Source: an uncultured Draconibacterium sp. (GTDB taxonomy: Bacteria; Bacteroidota; Bacteroidia; Bacteroidales; Prolixibacteraceae). Taken from it: DNA of 64,000 bases. The stretch lies in NCBI RefSeq assembly GCF_963675585.1, contig NZ_OY776414.1, forward strand, positions 723,001 through 787,000, read 5' to 3'. Below, piece after piece: positions 44,489-53,261 of this stretch (positions are counted from its first letter, which is position 1; every line of letters begins with the position of its first letter). The position numbers were made by a program, and so were the translations under genes. Under the pieces are notes generated by a model. It worked only from the letters and a program-made list of their open reading frames with translations, was not told where the DNA came from and searched no databases.

Positions 44489-45757
44489 TTATTTAATCAG
44501 ATATGCCAGTAGTGTATTTCCATGCCTGATGTACATAACTCCGTTATTTAATACAGGATGGGCAAAATGCTGCCCGCTGCCTTCGTTTACCTTAAAGTTG
44601 CTTTTTAACTGAAAACCATCTTCGTTGTATGTAATCATGGATACATCTCCATTCATCCCGTAACAAATAAATTTATTGTCGGCATAAATAATGCTTCCTG
44701 TGGCTGCTTTTATTGAGTAGGTAATCACTCCGGAATTACTGTCAATACTTAAAAGTTTGTTGCCTTTAATCATTGTAAAAAGCTTATTGTCAACCTTAAC
44801 ATATCCGTTAAAATTATTCTTGATTTTTGGGTTTTTCCACTGTTCTGTTAAAGCTCCCTCTGCGGTAAGATTCAGTCTTAACGCCCCGTCGTTTTTTTCG
44901 TTACTTATAAAATAAATGGCCCCATCGGAGTATAACGGAGAATTGCAATGCTCTCCGTCGTATTTATAATCTAAAGCACTCGACCCTAGTACAGTGCCGT
45001 TTTCTGCATCCATGGTATACATAAAATGGCGCGAGTGGGTAACCAGAACATTTTTTTCGGGAAGTTCTACCAAAACAGGAGAACAGTAGGAAAAGGTGTC
45101 TTGCATTGCTGCAACAGACCAAATAATTTCTCCGTTGTACCTGTCGAGTGCAAGGGTGTTGTTCTTTTCGCCTCCGGCAAAACAAAATAGTTTGTTATTA
45201 TCAATTACTACCGATTCGGAATAACCAAAATAAGGCTCCGTTCCGCCTAAATCGTTTACAATATCAACTGCCCATTTTTCCGTTCCCGAAACAACATCAA
45301 AACAAGCTATTCTCCCTTTTCCAGAGGTTGTGTAAACCAAATCGTCTACAATAGTTGGTGTGGAACGAGAACCCGGATAAGTGGCTGAAAATCCATCTCC
45401 CATAAATTCTTTGCCGTTCTCAGCTTTCCATAATAAATGTCCGCTTAAATTAAAGGCAAATAAGTAACTTGTACTGTCTTGTTCGCCATTTACAAATAAT
45501 TTATCGCCTAAAACCGATGGAGCAGCATAACCCTTTCCAATTCCTTCGTACTTCCACAATAACTCGGGTCCATTTTCAGGCCAAACATCAAGTAACTCTG
45601 TTTCAGGGTAAATTCCATTACGATCTAATCCTCTCCATTGTGCAATTTCTGATTTTGAAGAGTTTGAAACATTTGAAGTACAGGACAATACGAATAAACA
45701 GATAATTGCTAAAAATGAATACAAAAGGGGTGTAAGGTGATAATTCGGTCTGTTCAT
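44489..45757 (-). CDS. PQQ-like beta-propeller lipoprotein
   Basis: 422 aa with lipobox CLFVLSC. Repeated blade motifs of the PQQ-binding-like (BamB-type) propeller: WKYEGIGKGYAAPSVLGDKLFVNG, STPTIVDDLVYTTSGKGRIACFDVVSGTEKWAVDI, LFCFAGGEKNNTLALDRYNGEIIWSV. The WRG(L)DRNG N-terminal motif is typical of Planctomycete/Bacteroidota homologues. It is probably a periplasmic or outer-membrane scaffold; enzymatic dehydrogenase residues are not apparent. It is convergent to the TPR gene and divergent from the T6SS plus arm. Confidence 0.8.
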   Translation of the reverse strand: MNRPNYHLTPLLYSFLAIICLFVLSCTSNVSNSSKSEIAQWRGLDRNGIYPETELLDVWPENGPELLWKYEGIGKGYAAPSVLGDKLFVNGEQDSTSYLFAFNLSGHLLWKAENGKEFMGDGFSATYPGSRSTPTIVDDLVYTTSGKGRIACFDVVSGTEKWAVDIVNDLGGTEPYFGYSESVVIDNNKLFCFAGGEKNNTLALDRYNGEIIWSVAAMQDTFSYCSPVLVELPEKNVLVTHSRHFMYTMDAENGTVLGSSALDYKYDGEHCNSPLYSDGAIYFISNEKNDGALRLNLTAEGALTEQWKNPKIKNNFNGYVKVDNKLFTMIKGNKLLSIDSNSGVITYSIKAATGSIIYADNKFICYGMNGDVSMITYNEDGFQLKSNFKVNEGSGQHFAHPVLNNGVMYIRHGNTLLAYLIK

Positions 45758-46096
45758 GACGGATGATTTTTGGTTTTTATAAAGTTATTGGTATTTGTTT
45801 AAAGTACAGAATTACAGAGAATATTTTTTCTATTACTGTTGTAGTAATCAATAATTCAGCGTTAAAACGTATGGACATAAGTAAGCTCCCGTATGACATC
45901 AGTTTCCATAAAGTGACTGTTTAATGGGAGTGTAAGACTTCTGATTAACAATATATTATAGAGTGACACCATATTTTACTAATAAGCTTAACGAATATTT
46001 ATTTAACCATAAAATTAGTTGACAAATACACATTTTTCCTGTAAATTTATAGAAAAAGGCATTGGAATTTGAGCATCAAACTTAAATCAAATTGTT
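45758..46096. other. 339-bp intergenic region before tssN
   Basis: No open frame or RNA gene recognised. It contains a possible T6SS promoter: TTGAC at 46019-46023 and TAAATTTA at 46042-46049, close to the Bacteroidota -33/-7 pattern but lacking the final G. The rest is A+T-rich without strong repeats. Confidence 0.4.
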
Positions 46097-46939
46097 ATGG
46101 GAAATAGTTTTTTAATCATTGTCTTTCTTATTGTTGCTTTAATCCTTTTAGGATTTGTTTTGAAAAATAAGGAAGTTAAAGCAAAATTATTGATATCCTT
46201 AATTTATGTAATTGTTACAGGCGCAATTATTAGTATTGGCGCATTATTGGGCTATCGTAACTTTATTCAGATTTCCTTTCACCTGGTGTATATTTTGTTG
46301 GGTTCCTGGATGCTTGTAATGGGGATTCTACATGTGTTTTTGATAAAAATATTACTTCCATGGGCCGATGAAGAAAACTACGGATCGGAATTACTTTTTA
46401 CAATACTGGTTGCAGCAGTGGGGGCAGTATTTATGTTATTACTATTCCGGTTTATCAACTTTATGTTTTATCCGGGTATAAATTTAACTACACTCTTACT
46501 CTTTATTTTACCTTATGTTTTTTATGGTGTATTAAGAAGATACCTCAGTATCCCGGTAAAAATTCTTCGCAAATGGTATTATCCCGTTGATAAACATGTT
46601 GAAGATCCATCGGACAGAGAAATGGAAATGCCACTGGTGGTAGGTTTTGAGTTTAAAAAGAAAAAAGAAGATAAAAACATGACCGCTTTTCGGGCAAAAG
46701 CACCCAAGGAGATGGCGTTTGGAAAGCTGTTTTACTATTTTATAAACGATTACAATCATCGGAATCCTGATGAAAAAATTGAATACTTAGATGAAAACGA
46801 AAAATCAATAGGTTGGATTTTTTATTTCAAACCAAAAATGTTTAGTAAAATCCGCTACATCGATCCTGAAGAAACCAACAGCTTTAATCTGATTAAAGAA
46901 AATACGATAATTGTGTGCAAACGTGTAATAGAAAAATAA
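46097..46939 (+). CDS. tssN: T6SS-iii inner-membrane protein TssN
   Basis: 280 aa. Five transmembrane helices (about 4-22, 29-51, 60-84, 98-122, 129-146) are followed by a roughly 130-residue soluble domain containing MEMPLVVGFEFKKKKEDKNMTAFRAKAPKEMAFGKLF. This layout and its place next to tssK match TssN, a membrane-complex component specific to the Bacteroidota T6SS and unrelated to TssJLM. It starts the plus-strand arm, 1 bp before tssK. Confidence 0.8.
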   Translation: MGNSFLIIVFLIVALILLGFVLKNKEVKAKLLISLIYVIVTGAIISIGALLGYRNFIQISFHLVYILLGSWMLVMGILHVFLIKILLPWADEENYGSELLFTILVAAVGAVFMLLLFRFINFMFYPGINLTTLLLFILPYVFYGVLRRYLSIPVKILRKWYYPVDKHVEDPSDREMEMPLVVGFEFKKKKEDKNMTAFRAKAPKEMAFGKLFYYFINDYNHRNPDEKIEYLDENEKSIGWIFYFKPKMFSKIRYIDPEETNSFNLIKENTIIVCKRVIEK

Positions 46940-46940
46940 A

Positions 46941-48083
46941 ATGAAAAGCGATAATCCAAACCTTCCTGTCAACTGGATTGACGGAATGAAAATAAATAAA
47001 AATCATTTTATTGCGACTGATTTAAACGTTGGGCAGCAAATCAGAAACACGTACTCATCGTTTATTAATCCATACAATTATGGATTGCTTTTACAAAACT
47101 CTGCACAAAAAGAAGGACCAAATGTTGTTTTAGATATCGACAATCAGGGATTTGTGCATGCAAAAGTAATTAATTGCAGTGCCGTAACCCGAGGAGGAAT
47201 ACGTATAGAAATAAAAGAAAACTATTTTGCAGATAAAGAATTAGCAGAAAGTTTACCTGCAGTTACCCTGAATGCCGAGACAAATCAGAAACAAGCATAT
47301 TACATTGCGCTTAATGTAAACATTAATGAGCGAGTTCCTTTTGGGGTTCCCAATGCCGATGAAGTGCCGCCACGTTTGCCGTTTATTTTGCCAGGCTTTC
47401 ATTTGTCGGTTCACGAGGTAAACAATCTCAATACCATTCGCTCTGAAAATGCCTTGGTGCTTGGTAAACTAATTTTTAAAGGAGATAAACCAGAACTCGA
47501 CGAAGAATATATTCCGCCATGTCAAACCATTTACAGTCATTCAAAACTAGTGGAATATCACGCGCAACTGCTAAAGGTTTTGGGACAGATTGAGATTGAC
47601 ATTATTAGTATTCTGAAGAGAATTAAAGATAAAAAACAAAGCACGAACATTGCCGAAACGGTTGCCGATGTAGCGAATTCGCTACTTATATTTATGGATG
47701 TATACTTAATTGAGTTCAGAAATATGGCCAAATATTATCCACCGGTCTTTATTTTCGAACAAATGGCAGCGCTGGCCCGTAATATCAATAATTCTATAAA
47801 TAAACAGTCAACAGCAGACCGGGAGGAAATGCTGAATTACATACAGGATTGGAGCAACCTAAAACAAGGAGAATTTGAGGAGATGCTTGTTCGGGCAATC
47901 GAATATAAATATGATCACGACGATATAAGTAAATCCATTAATGGATTGGCACCATTTGTAAATTCAATTTCAAAAGTATTTAATACACTAAGTAATCTTG
48001 ATTTTATTGGGAAGAAAAAAGATCGTCAGATTTTCGTTAAAGAGCAAAAAGAAAAACCGGGAAATAGTTTTCTCGTAGATTAA
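46941..48083 (+). CDS. tssK: T6SS baseplate protein TssK
   Basis: 380 aa, soluble. The N-terminal shoulder domain starts VNWIDGMKINKNHFIATDLNVGQQIRNTY, the equivalent of the 'W-x-G-M-x-L-x-x-H-F' opening of TssK. A beta-rich segment (PAVTLNAETNQKQAYYIALNVN) and a helical C-terminal half follow. TssK links the baseplate to the membrane complex. Its order between tssN and tssO fits T6SS-iii loci. Confidence 0.82.
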   Translation: MKSDNPNLPVNWIDGMKINKNHFIATDLNVGQQIRNTYSSFINPYNYGLLLQNSAQKEGPNVVLDIDNQGFVHAKVINCSAVTRGGIRIEIKENYFADKELAESLPAVTLNAETNQKQAYYIALNVNINERVPFGVPNADEVPPRLPFILPGFHLSVHEVNNLNTIRSENALVLGKLIFKGDKPELDEEYIPPCQTIYSHSKLVEYHAQLLKVLGQIEIDIISILKRIKDKKQSTNIAETVADVANSLLIFMDVYLIEFRNMAKYYPPVFIFEQMAALARNINNSINKQSTADREEMLNYIQDWSNLKQGEFEEMLVRAIEYKYDHDDISKSINGLAPFVNSISKVFNTLSNLDFIGKKKDRQIFVKEQKEKPGNSFLVD

Positions 48084-48111
48084 AGGAAGTAAAACCTTAA
48101 AAATTATTTTT

Positions 48112-48786
48112 ATGGATCCACTTAACAAACAGGAACGAACAGAAGCGGTAATTAAAATGCTTGCATTCTTTCTTTTAGCAGTAATAATTGTGGCAATTCC
48201 GATGTATTATGCTTTTAGTTTGCCTGAAAAGGAGGCCGAATGGAATGCAACAGAATACAACGATCTGGTAAAAAAATTGAAAGATAAGGAACAGTTTGAA
48301 AAAGATTTTCTTCAAAAAACCGATTCTGCAATTGCATTGTTTCAGGCTTATCAGAGAGAGGAAGATGAAATGGCTCGCGATAAAATTCAGTTGCGTTACT
48401 CAAATGCGACCAATCAAATGGAGGACTACCTGGAACGTATTGCGAACGACAGTATTCGGGCAGACTTGTATGATAATGTAATATTTACCTACAATAATCT
48501 TTTTAGTGCCTGGAACGAAAGAAATGACTTACAGGATCAGTTGAATGAATGCATGGAGCAAAGTCAAAGTCAGAAAAAGGAACTGAATAAAAAATCGGAA
48601 ATTCTTACTGAAAAAACGGAGTTTGTTGAGCAGGAAAGAGCAAAAACCATTCAGGAAAAGGAGATTGACTTAATAAACAAGGCATTGGCCAAACATAACA
48701 ACAGTATACGGCTTGCTGCCAAAGAGCTGGGATCGACCGAACGCAAACTCAGAAAACGAATGAAAGAACTTGGAATTATTGACTAG
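48112..48786 (+). CDS. tssO: T6SS-iii membrane protein TssO with a Fis-like C-terminus
   Basis: 224 aa. One N-terminal transmembrane helix (about 16-38, MLAFFLLAVIIVAIPMYYAF) with basic residues before it predicts a periplasmic C-terminus. A long coiled coil follows (about 45-185). The last roughly 35 residues read INKALAKHNNSIRLAAKELG then STERKLRKRMKELGIID, closely resembling the HTH_8 (Fis/NtrC) helix-turn-helix. Position and topology support TssO. The DNA-binding-like tail is unexpected. Identification rests on gene order and shape. Confidence 0.7.
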   Translation: MDPLNKQERTEAVIKMLAFFLLAVIIVAIPMYYAFSLPEKEAEWNATEYNDLVKKLKDKEQFEKDFLQKTDSAIALFQAYQREEDEMARDKIQLRYSNATNQMEDYLERIANDSIRADLYDNVIFTYNNLFSAWNERNDLQDQLNECMEQSQSQKKELNKKSEILTEKTEFVEQERAKTIQEKEIDLINKALAKHNNSIRLAAKELGSTERKLRKRMKELGIID

Positions 48787-48820
48787 TTGTTCTTTCGCAA
48801 AATAATGAGACTTTGTATAA

Positions 48821-49768
48821 ATGGCAAAAAATGAGCATATAGAAGAAGCCATTCAAAATGTTTTCTATGATATTAGAGCAGAAGCAGTACTTGCTGAACT
48901 GATAGAAAACGGTATGAATCAGGATGACTATGTTGCCGTTTCAAAAGGTATTTTTAAGCGAAGGTATGCCAGAGATATTGATGCTGTAGAAGAGCTTAAA
49001 CTTGAAAATTCACAACAACTATTAGCGTTTCAAATCAATCGTGATGGAATTTACGATTCATTACCTGAAGGACTTTTTCACCGAAAAACCGGAAATGAAA
49101 ACAGTCCCAAACGAAAATTCTCGGAAGATTCTGTAGAGTTAAAAAGAGAAGAAAAAGAAGCGCGCACTTTTTTCCTGCCATTTGAAAATGAATTGTTTCG
49201 CCATAAGGTTAATCTTGAGCTCGAAGAACGAAAAATACTTAGCAGATTTAGCGAAAAGATTTTTAATGACATCTATCCTGAATTCTGGAGTTTGCACCGA
49301 ACCATAAATCGAGATTATGTGTACCGAATGGTTTTACTCTTGCATTTTGTACATAAAATAACAGGAAATATTGCATTAACTGCACGTTGTTTGGAGTCAA
49401 TTATTGAAGAAAAGGTGGAAGCCCGTCTTTCGCGTATACGAATTAGTCACACTGATAAAGATCAAAAAGAAACAAATGGGAAAGTTGTCTTGGGCTCAGC
49501 AGCTGTGGGTGTCGATTTTATTTGTGGCGATGCGATTGAGAACGATGTTGTAAATCTGGAATTTAGTATTGGTCCTTTGCAAAATACGGAGGCCGTTGAT
49601 TATTTAAAGATGGGTTCGGTACAACGCTTTTTGGATTGTTTTTACAGTTATTTTGTTCCTGTTGAATATGAGGTAAAAACCACGGTTGTAGTGAGTGAGA
49701 CCAAACAAAACTTTTTACTTGAAAGTCAATTGGAAGGTCCTGTGCTTGGCTATGAAACCTGTTTGTAA
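48821..49768 (+). CDS. tssG: T6SS baseplate protein TssG
   Basis: 315 aa, soluble. It lies between tssO and tssE with the typical spacing. It has a helical N-terminal region with an acidic/basic linker (residues about 85-110) and a beta-rich C-terminal half (VDFICGDAIENDVVNLEFSIGPLQ; FYSYFVPVEYEVKTTVVV). With TssF and TssK it forms the baseplate wedge. The call combines gene order with the general TssG shape; sequence motifs alone are weak in this subtype. Confidence 0.72.
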   Translation: MAKNEHIEEAIQNVFYDIRAEAVLAELIENGMNQDDYVAVSKGIFKRRYARDIDAVEELKLENSQQLLAFQINRDGIYDSLPEGLFHRKTGNENSPKRKFSEDSVELKREEKEARTFFLPFENELFRHKVNLELEERKILSRFSEKIFNDIYPEFWSLHRTINRDYVYRMVLLLHFVHKITGNIALTARCLESIIEEKVEARLSRIRISHTDKDQKETNGKVVLGSAAVGVDFICGDAIENDVVNLEFSIGPLQNTEAVDYLKMGSVQRFLDCFYSYFVPVEYEVKTTVVVSETKQNFLLESQLEGPVLGYETCL

Positions 49769-49785
49769 CAACAAAAGTTTGTGCG

Positions 49786-50214
49786 ATGCAAATTGAATAC
49801 TATAAATTGCCATTGAAGCTACACCTGCTTACTCAGAAAAAAGAACATGAGAAATGTAATTTGTCTGAGTCGGTGGCCGGAATGATTCATTTAATTGCTG
49901 TAACATACTTTGGCGAATGCAAACACGATAGCACCTTTGGTTGTGAAATTTGGGAACATGATTTTGAGAATATTAGTAATCCGCAACAATACAGAGAAAA
50001 TTTAATTAAGTCGGTGCAACAAACGATTCAAAAACAGGAGAAAAGATTGACAGACATTCGTGTTGATATTCAGGTTGAACAAATTGATTATAAGTTTATA
50101 CAACGAAGAATAAAAAGCAGGATTACACTAAAAGTTCATGCAACGCTGCTTGCAACAAACGAATCCTTTGTGCATTACGACCAGTTTTTTATTGGGCCTT
50201 TATCTTATTTTTAA
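49786..50214 (+). CDS. tssE: T6SS baseplate protein TssE (gp25-like)
   Basis: 142 aa, the size of gp25/TssE wedge proteins. SESVAGMIHLIAVTYFGECKHDSTFGCEIWEHDFENI contains the gp25-type start of a small alpha/beta wedge; DIRVDIQVEQIDYKF and RITLKVHATL form the following beta strands. It lies 17 bp after tssG and 4 bp before tssF. It nucleates sheath assembly on the baseplate. Confidence 0.8.
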   Translation: MQIEYYKLPLKLHLLTQKKEHEKCNLSESVAGMIHLIAVTYFGECKHDSTFGCEIWEHDFENISNPQQYRENLIKSVQQTIQKQEKRLTDIRVDIQVEQIDYKFIQRRIKSRITLKVHATLLATNESFVHYDQFFIGPLSYF

Positions 50215-50218
50215 GACG

Positions 50219-52072
50219 ATGCAGGAATCAAAAGAGAAAATAAATAGCAGGATGATAAAGAATGCCTCGCGCCTGTGGGGTTTTCAAGACACGCAATCGG
50301 AAAGTTCATTCGATCCTGTGGTAGGATTAATTTTAGGAGCTTTATCAAACGAACTGGCAAAAATTTCGGCTGATATTAATACGGTTGAAGCCCGAATTTT
50401 GGAAAAGCTGGTGGATTTATTAACTCCTGAACCAATTACCGGACCATCTCCGGCACATGCCATTTTACGTGCAAAATCAACAGATTCTTCTTTACATATT
50501 TCATCTGCTTATCAGTTCTATTTAAACAAGCGGAAGATTGTTCCCGGAGAACATTCCGGAGATGATGTTCCTGTGTTTTTTTCTCCAACAGGTAGATTCA
50601 AATTGTTCGATGGTCAAATAAAATATCTGGCTTCGTCGTCAAAGATTTTTCAATTTCACGATGAACTTGAAAAAGAGATAATTGCAGTCGGTCGAACATC
50701 AAGTATGGCAAAAACATCAGAGCTATGGTTTGGATTGGAATTGGCTACTGAACTGGATTCATTGGAAGATTTATCATTGTGTTTTGATTTGCGGGACGAA
50801 GATTACGAAGAAAGTTTTTATGAGTCATTGGCCAAAGGGAAATGGACGATAAATAAAAAGCAGGTGCAGTTTGTTCAAGGATTAAATGAAGAGAAAAGAC
50901 AAGCGAAGAGTATTGACAGCCTGTTAAAATCAGAATTGGATGTGTCAACCAAAATTACAAACCACATTCAGCGTTTTTATCATCGGAAGTTTCAAACATT
51001 AAATACACCTGGTTTTGTAGCGCCAAAAGTTGCTGAAAGTAGTGTTCCTGACGAGTTCTTTGATGCATTCTTAAGCAGTGATCTGCAAAAAATTGAAAGT
51101 GATTTGATATGGATAAAAGTGGAATTTCCACAAATATTACCTGCTGATGTTGTGGATGATCTTTTTTGTTCAATTAACTGTTTTCCTGCTTTTAACCGCC
51201 ATTTGGAAGAGTTTACGCAATCGGCCCGCGAGTTTATTAATATTATTCCATTACTAACTGATGAAGTATTTTTCGACGTAAAGAAAATATCTACCAGTAA
51301 TGGCAAATATTTTACCCGAAAATCGTTCTCAGGTATTAACGAAATAGAAGAAGGAACTTACATCATTCGTAATGGGGGAGTAGGTCGGTTTGATTCACGA
51401 AATGCAGCGGAAATAATTAACTATTTGCTCGAATTATTACGCGATGAAAGTGCTGCATTTTCAATTATTGGAGCCGATATGATTACCTCGGATTTGAAAG
51501 AATTGAATCAGACCATAACACGTTTGGAACACCGATTAACTGAAAGTAATGTAATTAAAAAAGATATACCTTATTTGTTATTAAAAGCAAATTCTGATGA
51601 CGATACGATATTTGTTGAGTTTTGGACGAGCAATGGCGAATTTGCCAATAAAATAAAAGCAGGCGAAAAGCTCTTTGTGTACGATGGCACTGGTTTGTGG
51701 CCCGATAGTATAATGTTACTAACACCAACCGTTGGTGGACGTGAAGGTATGGATACAGAAGAAAGAATTAATGCCTACCGCAAAGCTGTGTTATCGCATG
51801 GGCGGATCGTTACAAAGGAAGATATTAAGGCTTTATGTTTTGAACATTTTGGTAATGATATAAAATCAGTGCTCATTAAAAAGGGATTACAGACTGGAAA
51901 ATCGTCCGATCATGGATTTTCGCAAACACTTGATATCTTTATTACACTGCAAAAGGGCTCTGAAGATTTAGATAAAGCAGAAATTTCATATCTGAAAAAG
52001 GATCTTTTGGTCAAACTGGAAGAACAGTCAGCAAATATTCTACCTTACCGATGTTTTGTGAATGGCGAGTAA
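50219..52072 (+). CDS. tssF: T6SS baseplate protein TssF
   Basis: 617 aa from ATG 50219; the frame is open from 50138, inside tssE, but the ATG 4 bp after the tssE stop starts the conserved region. The TssF hallmark near the N-terminus is FDPVVGLILGALSNELAKISADINTVEARILEKLVDLLTPEPITGPSPAHAILRA. The middle (FPQILPADVVDDLFCSINCFPAFNRHLEEF) and the C-terminus (AYRKAVLSHGRIVTKEDIKALCFEHFG) are likewise typical of gp6/TssF-like baseplate proteins. It is the last gene of the plus arm and meets the minus arm with a 41-bp gap. Confidence 0.9.
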   Translation: MQESKEKINSRMIKNASRLWGFQDTQSESSFDPVVGLILGALSNELAKISADINTVEARILEKLVDLLTPEPITGPSPAHAILRAKSTDSSLHISSAYQFYLNKRKIVPGEHSGDDVPVFFSPTGRFKLFDGQIKYLASSSKIFQFHDELEKEIIAVGRTSSMAKTSELWFGLELATELDSLEDLSLCFDLRDEDYEESFYESLAKGKWTINKKQVQFVQGLNEEKRQAKSIDSLLKSELDVSTKITNHIQRFYHRKFQTLNTPGFVAPKVAESSVPDEFFDAFLSSDLQKIESDLIWIKVEFPQILPADVVDDLFCSINCFPAFNRHLEEFTQSAREFINIIPLLTDEVFFDVKKISTSNGKYFTRKSFSGINEIEEGTYIIRNGGVGRFDSRNAAEIINYLLELLRDESAAFSIIGADMITSDLKELNQTITRLEHRLTESNVIKKDIPYLLLKANSDDDTIFVEFWTSNGEFANKIKAGEKLFVYDGTGLWPDSIMLLTPTVGGREGMDTEERINAYRKAVLSHGRIVTKEDIKALCFEHFGNDIKSVLIKKGLQTGKSSDHGFSQTLDIFITLQKGSEDLDKAEISYLKKDLLVKLEEQSANILPYRCFVNGE

Positions 52073-52113
52073 GTTTCTTTTTCCAACCTATCCCGTATAA
52101 TTCGTAAAGTCTT

Positions 52114-52929
52114 TTATTCATACGAACATACTATTCTACCATCCCATTGGCCTGCATTATCATAGTTTTCAAGCTGAGATCTTCGGAGTTCTCTAATGTG
52201 GCCCTTAAGTGGGTCAATCACAAAATAAATATCCCCAATAGTTTCGGCTACTACTATAAAATGGCCTCCACCATTATTCCATTGAATTCGAAGAATGGCA
52301 GGGTATAATTGTTTCCCTTGTTTTGTAGTACAAGTGCGCAGGTTATTAAAATCGCAACCTTCGTAAAAGCTTGAGTGAGTGGATAACTTATGGTATAATG
52401 TATTACGCAAAGGAATCATGTTAGTACCATTAAACGGTACATAACCATTCTGCACTGTCATAAGTTCATCGCGCATCATTTTTTCTGTATATGCTTTATT
52501 TTTATAATAGTTCATAAGAACAATTAAGCAACACGTTGGGCCACAAGAATGACTTTTGCTTTGCCTGTATACACGATAGCTTCTCCCACTGTCAGATATC
52601 GATTCATCCATTCTTGCTTTTGTTCGGGTTGGATGAGGGCGTCCTATCATTATTGGAGAAATAGGGACAGCCCAAGTCCAATTGCTTGATAATGTGTTTA
52701 GCGCTGTTTGGTATTTTTTTGAACTTTTGGGACTGCGCCGTTCCAAATCATTTCTCATTCTAGTGAAATCTCTTGAAGTTAATCTATTAGCAGTTGTATC
52801 TCTTCGTAATTCAGGAATCAAATTACGTAGACAACTTGTTTTTTCGTTAAAACGTGTGAGATATTTTAAACTTCGTCTAACGTTGGTAACGTCAGTTATA
52901 AATTGGTTAAAAACAGTTTGATTTGACAT
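52114..52929 (-). CDS. Papain/C39-like cysteine peptidase, candidate T6SS effector
   Basis: 271 aa, no signal peptide. The C-terminal half is a C39-like peptidase: Gln123 six residues before Cys129 in RQSKSHSCGPTCCLIVLMNYY, His223 in GGHFIVVAE and Asp239 in YFVIDPLKGHI, giving the complete Gln-Cys-His-Asp set. The N-terminal roughly 110 residues are basic and unassigned. It lies 23 bp after PAAR and 330 bp after vgrG on the same strand, where T6SS cargo is normally encoded. It could be delivered by the PAAR/VgrG spike. No candidate immunity gene lies beside it: only 41 bp separate it from the end of convergent tssF. Confidence 0.75.
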   Translation of the reverse strand: MSNQTVFNQFITDVTNVRRSLKYLTRFNEKTSCLRNLIPELRRDTTANRLTSRDFTRMRNDLERRSPKSSKKYQTALNTLSSNWTWAVPISPIMIGRPHPTRTKARMDESISDSGRSYRVYRQSKSHSCGPTCCLIVLMNYYKNKAYTEKMMRDELMTVQNGYVPFNGTNMIPLRNTLYHKLSTHSSFYEGCDFNNLRTCTTKQGKQLYPAILRIQWNNGGGHFIVVAETIGDIYFVIDPLKGHIRELRRSQLENYDNAGQWDGRIVCSYE

Positions 52930-52952
52930 TGTCTACTTTTTTTGATTATACT

Positions 52953-53255
52953 TTATCCAATTAATACGGTAGGAAACCCCAAGGTGATTTTACCTCCGTG
53001 TCCGGTGGTATCTCCCAGTCGAGCCGCCGGTCGCCCCCCAATAAGTACTGTAACAGAGCCTTGCGCAATTGGATCTGGTGGCCCAACACATGTACACATA
53101 TCGCCAACAACGGCAGCAGGTAATCCTCCAATTAATACATTTGGTACACCCGGACCAATAACCGGGCCTCCAACATGTGGTATAGGCGAGGGAAATGCCG
53201 GTGTTTGCATCGGGCAAGTGTGCATATCTCCAATTCGTGCTGCTGGTAGTCCCAT
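52953..53255 (-). CDS. PAAR spike-tip protein
   Basis: 100 aa with the repeated PAAR pattern: LPAARIGDMHTCP, PNVLIGGLPAAVVGDMCTCVGPPD, TVLIGGRPAARLGDTTGHGG, FPTVLIG. His and Cys residues for metal binding are present. It caps the VgrG trimer. It lies 6 bp after vgrG and 23 bp before the cysteine peptidase gene. There is no C-terminal extension, so any effector must bind in trans. Confidence 0.95.
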   Translation of the reverse strand: MGLPAARIGDMHTCPMQTPAFPSPIPHVGGPVIGPGVPNVLIGGLPAAVVGDMCTCVGPPDPIAQGSVTVLIGGRPAARLGDTTGHGGKITLGFPTVLIG

Positions 53256-53261
53256 TTTTTC

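Noticed and set aside
52114-52929. C39 peptidase as the leader peptidase domain of a bacteriocin ABC exporter
   Set aside because: There is no transmembrane or ABC domain in the protein and no exporter or leader-peptide gene nearby.
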